Part shown: positions 28,067 through 36,410 of the stretch, piece by piece
How the letters are laid out: the number at the start of each line of letters is the position of its first letter
Numbering within the stretch: position 1 is the first letter of the stretch
Assembly (NCBI GenBank): GCA_011389745.1
Contig: JAABTQ010000002.1
Span: 186,001-250,000 of the forward strand
DNA length: 64,000 nucleotides
Direction: 5' to 3'
From: Desulfobacteraceae bacterium
GTDB taxonomy: Bacteria > Desulfobacterota > Desulfobacteria > Desulfobacterales > SKZT01
Translations under genes and position numbers: made by a program
The notes under the pieces: model-generated
Told to the model about the DNA's origin: nothing
What the model saw: the letters and a program-made list of their open reading frames with translations, nothing else
Databases searched by the model: none

Positions 28067-31000
28067 ATGAACAATCAACGTTCCTTTTTAGATGGCATCA
28101 TCCGCTTCTTTCTCGAACAGAAACTGGTGGTGATTCTTCTGGTACTGCTGATCGGCTTTGCCGGTGTGGCGGTTGCGCCGTTCGACTGGCGGATCGACTG
28201 GCTTCCGCGAAGCCCTGTTCCGGTCGATGCGATTCCAAACCTCGGTGAAAACCAGCAGATCATTTTTACCGAGTGGACCGGTCGATCACCGCAAGATGTT
28301 GAGGATCAGGTCACCTACCCCCTGACCGTATCACTGCTGGGCGTGCCGGGAGTCAGGGAGGTCCGGAGTCTGTCGAGTTTCGGATTCTCAATGATCTTTC
28401 TGATCTTCGAAGATGGGACCGAATTCTATTGGTCACGTTCGCGTATTCTCGAAAAACTTAACAGTTTGCCATCAGGGTTGCTTCCTGAAGGTGTTCAACC
28501 TGCTTTGGGGCCGGATGCTACTGCGCTGGGTCAGATATTCTGGTACACACTTGAGGGAAGGGATCCGCAAGGATTGCCTGTCGGAGGCTGGGATCTTCAC
28601 GAAATACGCAGTGTCCAGGACTGGTATGTCCGCTACGGTCTTCTGGCTGCTGCGGGGATTAGCGAAGTTGCCTCGATCGGCGGATATGTGCAGGAGTACC
28701 AGATCGATGTTGACCCGGATGCCATGCGCGCCTATGGTGTCACGCTAGATCAGATTTTCTCGGCTATAGCAAAAAGTAATCTCGATGTCGGTGCCGGGGT
28801 GACGGAAATCAACCGTGTTGAGTACATATTGCGAGGCGTGGGGTTCATTAAAGAACTTGCAGATATAGAAGAAGCTGTTGTTGATGTTGGTTCTGATCGT
28901 ATACCGATCCGAATTCGAGATGTGGCAATGGTAACCCTGGGGCCGGCAGAGCGACGGGGGGTGCTTACCCAGATGGGAGCCGAAGCCGTTGGAGGGGTGG
29001 TCGTTGTGCGGGAAGGTTTCAACCCCCTGGAGGCCATCAACAATGTAAAGGAAAAAATCTCCGAAATCTCACCCGGCTTGCCCTCAAAAGTCATAATTGA
29101 CTGGACTCGAACAAGCACTGCCGACATCGAAAAATTTGCACGGAATAACGGCTTTGATGCTTTTGCAGTTGCTGATTCCCCTATCCTTAACCACGAGGAA
29201 TGGCTCAATTGGTTGAGGGCAAATTCCCCGGAAGTTTGGCCGGAATGGGTTACTGTCAGTCAACTTAAGGTCGTTCCCTTCTATGACCGAACCGGTCTGA
29301 TCCATGAAACTCTGGGTACTCTGAACGACGCCCTGCTCCAGCAAATACTGGTTACCATCATTGTTGTTATTGTGATGGTTCTTCACCTGCGCGGTTCAGT
29401 GGTCATCAGCGCCATGCTGCCGCTGGCGGTGCTGATGTGCTTTATTTTCATGAAACTGTTCGGCATAGACAGCAATGTCGTGTCCCTGGCAGGTATTGCC
29501 ATTGCCATCGGCACGATCGTGGACATGGGCATCATCGTGACTGAAAACGTGCTCAAGCATCTGAAGGAAGCACCCGGGGATGAACCTCGCATCGAGGTTG
29601 TTTACCGGGCGACAAGCGAGGTAAGTTCGGCCATTCTCACCGCGATCAGCACCACCGTGATCAGTTTCCTTGCCGTATTTACCATGACGGGCGCCGAAGG
29701 CAAGATGTTCACTCCGCTGGCCTTCACAAAAACATTTGTTCTGATCGGAGCGGTGATTGCCGCACTGACCGTGGTTCCGGCGGCTATTCATGTGCTGGTG
29801 GCAGGCCGGATTAATTGGCGGCAGTCCCGCCGGATGCTGCTTTTCGGATTGGCTTTGGCAGCGGTGCTGGTGACGGTTATAGGTATCGGACAGAGGTGGA
29901 CGATGGTGTGGATCTCCGGCCTTATCCTTTTGATGATCATATTTGTTCATCTGTACCGGGACTATCTGCCAATGAGGTATCGGATGATCCTCGAACGAAT
30001 CGATGGTTCCGCCGCAAGCCTTACCGGAATTGCACCCTGGATCGCCAGTGCCGTCGCTGTGCTTGCTATCGGCTGGCTGCTCACGACGGTATGGGAGCCC
30101 CTGGGCCCTGAACGCGGCTTTATCCGAAATGCCATTTTCGTGACGGTTTTGGTCGGAGGTCTTCTCGGCGTATTTTTCGCATTCCAATACGTCTATGCCC
30201 CGATTCTCCGATTCTGCCTTGACCATAAGGTAATATTTTTGATGTTTCCCATTGTGTTGGTGTTCCTGGGCGCAAGTGTCTGGGTAGGGTTTGACCGCAT
30301 GTTTGGTTTTATTCCTGCGACAGCCAAGCGGGTAGGGATGGATCCGCAAACCATCCGCACCAGTCCGCCCTGGGTGTGGGCCTCCCATGAGTTGCCCGGC
30401 CTGGGCCGCGAGTTCATGCCGCCATTGGATGAGGGCTCTTTTCTGTGGATGCCGACAACCATGCCTCACGCGTCGCTGGGAGAAGCACTCGAGGTGCTTC
30501 AGTATCAGGACATGGCCATTGCCTCCGTTCCGGAAGTGGAAAATGTTACCGGTAAGATCGGTCGGGCCGAGAGCCCACTGGACCCGGCTCCGGTTTCAAT
30601 GATCGAGACCATAATCGATTATAAATCCGAATATATTACCGATGAAGCCGGACGACGTATTAATTTCAGATATGACAAAAAAGGTGATGAGTTTGTTTAC
30701 GATGATAATGGTCAACTGATCCCGGATCCATCAGGCCGCCCCTTCCGGCAATGGCGTGATCATATCCGCACCCCGCAGGACATCTGGGATGAAATTGTCA
30801 AAGCAGCACATATTCCGGGCACTACCAGCGCTCCGAAGCTGCAGCCCATTGAAACCCGCCTTGTCATGCTGCAGACAGGCATGCGCGCCCCCATTGGAAT
30901 CAAGCTTCGCGCCCCCGACCTGAATACTCTGGACAGAGTGGCCGTGGAGATTGAAGGTCTCGTACGACAGGTTCCATCGGTAAATACCGCCACGGTAAAT

Positions 31001-32086
31001 GCAGACCGGGTGGTCGGCAAACCTTACTTTGAAATCGAGATTGATCGTACAGCCATTGCCCGATACGGACTGAATATCACGGATGTGCAGGATGTGATCA
31101 CGGTGGCTATTGGTGGCAGAACCATCACCACGACCGTCGAGGGAAGGGAACGCTACCCTGTGCGTGTTCGTTATCCGCGTGAACTGCGCGGTGATCCGGA
31201 TGCTATCAGACGTGTCCTTGTATCCGCAAAAGACGGGACCCAGATTCCACTTGGGGAAGTAGCGGACATTCGCTATACGCGAGGCCCTCAAATGATCCGC
31301 AGTGAAGATACTTTCCTGACCGCCTACATCACGTTTGGTCCGCGACCCGGTCTTGCGGAGGTGGAGGTGGTCGAGCAGGTTCGGGACTTTCTCAATGCCG
31401 GGATTGATTCGGGTGAATTGATCGTTCCCTCGGGTGTCAGCTGGCGTTTCGCCGGTACTTACGAGCACCAGCTTCGGGCGGCCCGCACACTTAAAATTGT
31501 ATTGCCGGTGTCGATGATGATCATATTCCTGATCCTCTACTTTCAGTTCAGGTCGGTGGCCACAACATTAATCGTTTTCAGCGGGATCGCCGTAGCCTGG
31601 GCCGGTGGGTTTGTCATGATTTATTTTTATGGTCAGGACTGGTTCGGCAATTTCGAAATCTTTGGCGTTAACATGCGTCAACTTTTCCAGCTTCATGCCA
31701 TCAATCTAAGTGTCGCGGTTTGGGTCGGTTTTCTGGCGTTATTCGGTATCGCCACCGACGACGGCGTGGTGATCGCTACCTACCTCAAGCAAAGTTTTGA
31801 TAAACGACGCACTGAAACCGTGGCTGAACTTCGGTCCGCCACCATCGCAGCCGGCCTGCGCCGTGTCCGTCCCTGCCTGATGACCAGTGCCACGACCATT
31901 CTTGCCCTGTTGCCCGTACTTACCTCTACGGGTCGGGGTGCCGACATCATGATCCCCATGGCCATTCCCAGTGTCGGCGGCATGAGCCTGGTGCTGCTGA
32001 CCATGTTCACCGTGCCTGTATTGTTTTGTCTGGTAGAAGAAATCAAGCTGAAACTGCGTATCGGAGAATACCGAAACCCGGTGTAG
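28067..32086 (+). CDS. CusA/HME-type RND permease
   Basis: About 1339 aa; VPVDAIPNLGENQQIIFTEWTGRSPQDVEDQVTYPLTVSLLGVPGVREVRSLSSFGFSMIFLIFEDGTEFYWSRSRI and duplicated RND TM domains; start at ATG 28067. Confidence 0.95.
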   Translation: MNNQRSFLDGIIRFFLEQKLVVILLVLLIGFAGVAVAPFDWRIDWLPRSPVPVDAIPNLGENQQIIFTEWTGRSPQDVEDQVTYPLTVSLLGVPGVREVRSLSSFGFSMIFLIFEDGTEFYWSRSRILEKLNSLPSGLLPEGVQPALGPDATALGQIFWYTLEGRDPQGLPVGGWDLHEIRSVQDWYVRYGLLAAAGISEVASIGGYVQEYQIDVDPDAMRAYGVTLDQIFSAIAKSNLDVGAGVTEINRVEYILRGVGFIKELADIEEAVVDVGSDRIPIRIRDVAMVTLGPAERRGVLTQMGAEAVGGVVVVREGFNPLEAINNVKEKISEISPGLPSKVIIDWTRTSTADIEKFARNNGFDAFAVADSPILNHEEWLNWLRANSPEVWPEWVTVSQLKVVPFYDRTGLIHETLGTLNDALLQQILVTIIVVIVMVLHLRGSVVISAMLPLAVLMCFIFMKLFGIDSNVVSLAGIAIAIGTIVDMGIIVTENVLKHLKEAPGDEPRIEVVYRATSEVSSAILTAISTTVISFLAVFTMTGAEGKMFTPLAFTKTFVLIGAVIAALTVVPAAIHVLVAGRINWRQSRRMLLFGLALAAVLVTVIGIGQRWTMVWISGLILLMIIFVHLYRDYLPMRYRMILERIDGSAASLTGIAPWIASAVAVLAIGWLLTTVWEPLGPERGFIRNAIFVTVLVGGLLGVFFAFQYVYAPILRFCLDHKVIFLMFPIVLVFLGASVWVGFDRMFGFIPATAKRVGMDPQTIRTSPPWVWASHELPGLGREFMPPLDEGSFLWMPTTMPHASLGEALEVLQYQDMAIASVPEVENVTGKIGRAESPLDPAPVSMIETIIDYKSEYITDEAGRRINFRYDKKGDEFVYDDNGQLIPDPSGRPFRQWRDHIRTPQDIWDEIVKAAHIPGTTSAPKLQPIETRLVMLQTGMRAPIGIKLRAPDLNTLDRVAVEIEGLVRQVPSVNTATVNADRVVGKPYFEIEIDRTAIARYGLNITDVQDVITVAIGGRTITTTVEGRERYPVRVRYPRELRGDPDAIRRVLVSAKDGTQIPLGEVADIRYTRGPQMIRSEDTFLTAYITFGPRPGLAEVEVVEQVRDFLNAGIDSGELIVPSGVSWRFAGTYEHQLRAARTLKIVLPVSMMIIFLILYFQFRSVATTLIVFSGIAVAWAGGFVMIYFYGQDWFGNFEIFGVNMRQLFQLHAINLSVAVWVGFLALFGIATDDGVVIATYLKQSFDKRRTETVAELRSATIAAGLRRVRPCLMTSATTILALLPVLTSTGRGADIMIPMAIPSVGGMSLVLLTMFTVPVLFCLVEEIKLKLRIGEYRNPV

Positions 32087-32120
32087 CTCATGGATAAAAT
32101 TCAGGCATGGAAGCTTTGTT

Positions 32121-34019
32121 TCAGGATTTCGGTTTTGGTGAACCATCGATTACGCTCCGAAACCCAACCTTTTCAAATGCCTCCCAGGGATAGCGACTAA
32201 GTGGAGTCGGAAATCCGGTGCCCCTGGCTTTTTCTCTGAATATCTCACCAAGAAGGACATAGTCTGCTCCCGCGTTTTCCTCGGCTCCGCTGACATGCCT
32301 TATCCCCCATTCGCCGATATTGGCGTTTAAGCCCCTGATGCCCAGGGCATTGGGCTGGTATACCATGACCGGAGAAATAATCGGCAAGGATTTATCTGAT
32401 TCCAGAGAAGCCGATCCATCCTCGGCTAAAGATTTCACAGTCCTGAGCGCATAATACCATTCGATATCGGTCGGAAGGCGCTTGTTATAATAACGGGCGT
32501 ATGCCGCCGCACCGTATCCGGTCACCCGGAGTACCGGACATGTCGCATGATGGGCGGCTTTCACATGGAAATCGCCGTCTCTGTATTCGATGGGCTCATA
32601 ACCCGCTATCACTTCACCCAGTATCAACCAGATAATTCCGTCTCCTTTGACCACCCCATTATCCACCGTAATTCTTGTCAGTACCTGGTTCAGGTATTCG
32701 ACATACTGGTGATTGGTCACGGGAAATATATCCATATAAAAAGAATCGACCCGGACCTGCCTTGATCCCTCCGGCTGAAAATTTTCCGGAAGAATGACCT
32801 CACCTCCCGGAATAAGATTCAACATGCCTTCATCCTCTCCTTTAATGCTCACAGGCATGTCCGATGGCCAGATGACCACCGGCTTCTGTGATGAGGACCG
32901 ATCGGGGTCACGGGAGGTTTCGAAATTTTTTTGATCAGTCATGGCCGGAACGGATATATCGCCGGTTTTTTCCCCTCTTCGTTCGCCCAAAACAAAAACG
33001 CCCGCAGCTCCTGCAACCGCGACAACGACCATAACGGTGAAGAGTATGATCCACTTATTTAATTGTGATGAACCTTTTGGCGCAACCACCTCCGATCCGT
33101 CGGTTTCAATTCGTCCGGCAGGTGGTTTTGGTATATGGTCTTTGAGTACCTGGCCCACCGCGTGGCTCATTTCTTCCGTTGCCGGGAGCCGCTCAATTTT
33201 ATCTTCCGCCGTGGCATGCCGGATAATTTGGTTTAATCCGTTAAAAAGCGTTCCTTTGGAATTTTTTAACTGAACCTGTTTGAAGGGGATGTGCTCCGAT
33301 GTCATTTTTCCGTCAAGTGCTTCGTACAGGATCTTTCCAAGCGCATAAACATCGGCCCGATGGTCGGTTCGTCGCATATCCATGAACTGCTCCTGGGGCA
33401 TGTAAGGAGGAGTTCCCATCATGTGAACGGAGCGAGTAATCGGTTTAAGAGCACATGAACTTGCCAACCCGAAATCGGCTATTTTAGGAGTATTGCCGGC
33501 AAGAAGCACGTTTTCCGGCTTCAGGTCCCGGTGTACGATGCCGCATTCATGGAGTACCCGCACACCGTCAAGCAATGGCAGAAAGTAAGTGGTAAGCCAT
33601 TCCACTGTCAGATCTTCCTCGGGATAAAACCCTTCCTCTGACATTGTGGCTCGCAAGGTTGAACCCGGAACATATTCCATGGCAATGTATTCGACGACAT
33701 GCTCTGTTTCGTCTCTTCGGATCTTTGCGGAACCCTGGTCGAAAATCTGCAAAACATTGGGATGCTGTATCTGCGCCATGACTTGAACTTCTCTGTGAAA
33801 TCTCTCCAGGGAATTTTCCAGTTCCTCAGTGTCACAATCAAAGGAGTTCAACCACTCCTGGGAGATGATTTTGATGGCGGCATCCCGTTTGAGGTTGAGC
33901 TGATGGGCTCGATAAACTTCACCCATCCCACCCTTTCCGATAAACTCGAGAATAACCCATTTATCGTCGAGCACCATGCCCACCCGGAGTGTTGCTTTGT
34001 CACGATCAGTCATAGTCAC
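32121..34019 (-). CDS. Transmembrane Ser/Thr protein kinase with C-terminal SUMF1-like domain
   Basis: Kinase: FIGKGGMGEVYRAHQ, AIKIISQEW, IVHRDLKPENVLLAG, KIADFGLASS; TM KWIILFTVMVVVAVAGAAGVFVLG; SUMF1-like: FYMDIFPVTNHQYVEYLN...CPVLRVTGYGAAAYARYYNKRLPTDIEW...GLNANIGEWG. Confidence 0.93.
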   Translation of the reverse strand: MTMTDRDKATLRVGMVLDDKWVILEFIGKGGMGEVYRAHQLNLKRDAAIKIISQEWLNSFDCDTEELENSLERFHREVQVMAQIQHPNVLQIFDQGSAKIRRDETEHVVEYIAMEYVPGSTLRATMSEEGFYPEEDLTVEWLTTYFLPLLDGVRVLHECGIVHRDLKPENVLLAGNTPKIADFGLASSCALKPITRSVHMMGTPPYMPQEQFMDMRRTDHRADVYALGKILYEALDGKMTSEHIPFKQVQLKNSKGTLFNGLNQIIRHATAEDKIERLPATEEMSHAVGQVLKDHIPKPPAGRIETDGSEVVAPKGSSQLNKWIILFTVMVVVAVAGAAGVFVLGERRGEKTGDISVPAMTDQKNFETSRDPDRSSSQKPVVIWPSDMPVSIKGEDEGMLNLIPGGEVILPENFQPEGSRQVRVDSFYMDIFPVTNHQYVEYLNQVLTRITVDNGVVKGDGIIWLILGEVIAGYEPIEYRDGDFHVKAAHHATCPVLRVTGYGAAAYARYYNKRLPTDIEWYYALRTVKSLAEDGSASLESDKSLPIISPVMVYQPNALGIRGLNANIGEWGIRHVSGAEENAGADYVLLGEIFREKARGTGFPTPLSRYPWEAFEKVGFRSVIDGSPKPKS

Positions 34020-35071
34020 TGTTGCTGAACATCCAAAACGGTTCGAAATCCAACTTCTGCAAAAGCTTCCCAGGGATAGCGGTGGAGCCCGGAGGCAACC
34101 TCATTTTGCAGCGAAGGACCACCGGGCATTCCTCCCAGCACGACATACATCGTATCACTAAATTCTCCAGTGTCTGCATCATCGATTTGCAGACCCCACT
34201 CGCCGATGTTTGAATTTATTGCCCGAATTCCAAATTCATTTGCCTGGTAAAGCAGGACCGGTGACGGCACCGGCAACTTGGTCGGCACCGTATCACCATT
34301 GATGACGGCATGCATCCATTCGGCTTCCGTGAGCAGCCTTTTCCCATGGAATCCGGCATAAGCCGATGCGCCGTGCCCTGTTACACGCAATACCGCACAG
34401 GCGGCATGATGAACGCCATTGACACTGAAATTGCCATCCTTAAAGATGATAGGCTCATAAGCTTCTTTCACTACGCCGAGGAGCAGCCAAATCTCGTCGT
34501 TTCCGCGAACAATGCCGTTTTCCACCTCAATAACCGACAGGTTCTTATTCAGGAACTCCACATATTGATGATTGGTTACGGGAGTTTCATCAAGATAAAA
34601 GGCATTCACTGTAATTTGTTTTATTTCCGTGGTTCCACGGATTCGCGGCAAGTCTATCCGCCCTTCCGGAATCAGGCGCATGATCATATCATCATGCCAG
34701 GGCAGCACTGCTTTTTCGCCCGCCGGCAAAGGAAACCCCGGTGAGCCATGTTCGTCATGCACCGCCTTTTCGGGTGGCGACTCGGGTGATTCGGCGGCTG
34801 GCGTCCCCACATCGCTCGTCCGGTTTTGCTCAGGTGGTGTTGCTTTTTCCTGATAATGGCTGTGGGGCAGTTCTCCGCCATCATGACTGTGGTAATATTC
34901 TCCGTGTCGATGTTCGGGTTGCCGTTCCTCGACACCTGGGCCCTGCTGTTGCAGCGGCTTTTCCGTATCCTTTTCGCCATGCATATGGCCGCTCCTGTGC
35001 ATCATGGCCAAAGCCGGCAGGGTCAAAAAAATCAAACTAAGCAATAGTATCATTATTAATTGTTTTTTCAT
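34016..35071 (-). CDS. Secreted SUMF1-like domain protein with His-rich N-terminal linker
   Basis: Signal MKKQLIMILLLSLIFLTLPALA; HRSGHMHGEKDTEK...EHRHGEYYHSHDGGELPHSHYQ; FYLDETPVTNHQYVEFLNKN...CAVLRVTGHGASAYAGFHGKRLLTEAEW...SNIGEWG. Confidence 0.88.
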   Translation of the reverse strand: MKKQLIMILLLSLIFLTLPALAMMHRSGHMHGEKDTEKPLQQQGPGVEERQPEHRHGEYYHSHDGGELPHSHYQEKATPPEQNRTSDVGTPAAESPESPPEKAVHDEHGSPGFPLPAGEKAVLPWHDDMIMRLIPEGRIDLPRIRGTTEIKQITVNAFYLDETPVTNHQYVEFLNKNLSVIEVENGIVRGNDEIWLLLGVVKEAYEPIIFKDGNFSVNGVHHAACAVLRVTGHGASAYAGFHGKRLLTEAEWMHAVINGDTVPTKLPVPSPVLLYQANEFGIRAINSNIGEWGLQIDDADTGEFSDTMYVVLGGMPGGPSLQNEVASGLHRYPWEAFAEVGFRTVLDVQQQ

Positions 35072-35936
35072 ATATCTTATACCGTTTTGAATATCGTTTT
35101 TCCCGGGACTCTCCCAAAAAAAGAGCGCTTTGGACCACAATAACCGTCACATTGTCCTTTCCACCGTTTTCAATGGCTTTTTCGACAAGGCGGTCGACTA
35201 TTTTTCGAGGATCTGCCTTATTTCCCAGCACTTCGATGATCGTCTTGTCGGACACCATGTTGGTTAGCCCGTCGGAACATAAAAGAAATCTGTCCCCCGG
35301 CTCAACCGGCACTACATCAGAGAAAACCGTCTTCAGGGGTTCTTCGGTTCCCAGCGCCTGTGTTAGCATATTGCGCAGGGGGTGGGTCCCGACGTCATCC
35401 TCAGTCATCTCCCCCTCGTCGATCATCTCCTGGACAAAAGTGTGATCCGGTGTTAACCGGGTCAGTTCTCTGCCTCTGAGCTTGTAAATCCGACTGTCTC
35501 CCACATGAGACAATACCGCCTGCCCCTTCAACAACACCATGGCAGACAGGGTGGTTCCCATGTCGTCCAAGGTTTCATCGCTATGCGATTTAATCCGAAT
35601 ATCCTCGTCGATTTTGTGGAAAATGGAGGTCAGGGACTTTTGGTGCGCCTGGGTCGACGGTTGCTTACGCTCATTATTGTTCAAATGCACCATGTGTTCA
35701 TAGTAGGACAGAATACCGTCGCATGCCATCCGGCTAGCGATATCGCCTCCCCTGTGGCCCCCGAGACCATCGGCCACCGCAAACATCATCCCCAGCCTGC
35801 CGATGTCATCTCCTCCTCTCGAACCATCTGCTATCACCCAACTGTCCTCGTTTACGGCACGTTTCAGCCCGATATCCGTCCGGACAGCATACCGTATCCG
35901 GTCGAACCAATTTTTGGGAAAATTTTCTGTTGACAT
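35037..35936 (-). CDS. PP2C/Stp1-type protein phosphatase
   Basis: RTDIGLKRAVNEDSW, FAVADGLGGHRGGDIAS, DDMGTTLSAMVLLKGQAVLSHVGDSRIY, LLCSDGLTNMV, GGKDNVTVIVV. Confidence 0.94.
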   Translation of the reverse strand: MSTENFPKNWFDRIRYAVRTDIGLKRAVNEDSWVIADGSRGGDDIGRLGMMFAVADGLGGHRGGDIASRMACDGILSYYEHMVHLNNNERKQPSTQAHQKSLTSIFHKIDEDIRIKSHSDETLDDMGTTLSAMVLLKGQAVLSHVGDSRIYKLRGRELTRLTPDHTFVQEMIDEGEMTEDDVGTHPLRNMLTQALGTEEPLKTVFSDVVPVEPGDRFLLCSDGLTNMVSDKTIIEVLGNKADPRKIVDRLVEKAIENGGKDNVTVIVVQSALFLGESREKRYSKRYKIYEKTINNDTIA

Positions 35937-36206
35937 GAAATTCCTTTACCTTCTTTTTTTTTATTCATGTAATTTCAATCGAATATTAAAAATATAATAC
36001 CTGAATATCTAAAAATCCATGCAAGAGAGCCTTTTATGCATGTTCGTCATCTTTACATTCCCCCTACCTGCCATTGACATGACCAGCTAGGATCTTTAGT
36101 TTAACAGATAATGATACTTGATATGCATATTATTCACTGCCTGAAACATCAGCAAAAAAATTGTCCAATAATGCAACCAGGCTTGAAAATAAAAGAGGAG
36201 GAAATC

Positions 36207-36371
36207 TTGAGTATTCATGTTGGACTTGTCAGGCAAATAAAAGAAACCGGCTTGGCTGAGGTGCAAACCGACAGGCAAAATGCCTGCGGAGGTTGTCAAT
36301 CCTCTGATGGCTGTCGTGCTTGTCTTTCAGGAGGAGGGAAACTGTTAAAGAAACAATCCTGCTGCGGATAA
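36207..36371 (+). CDS. Truncated RseC/MucC-like small Cys-rich protein
   Basis: RBS GAGGAGGAAA then TTG; SIHVGLVRQIKETGLAEVQTDRQNACGGCQSSDGCRACLSGGGKLLKKQSCCG. Confidence 0.5.
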   Translation: MSIHVGLVRQIKETGLAEVQTDRQNACGGCQSSDGCRACLSGGGKLLKKQSCCG

Positions 36372-36410
36372 TCGAATATTAACGATGACGGTAACGCAAA
36401 CAGAGGGGAT

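Noticed and set aside
29396-30469. 357-aa antisense ORF within the CusA-like gene
   Set aside because: Shadow ORF: low-complexity His/Arg/Gly composition, opposite a strongly conserved RND permease.
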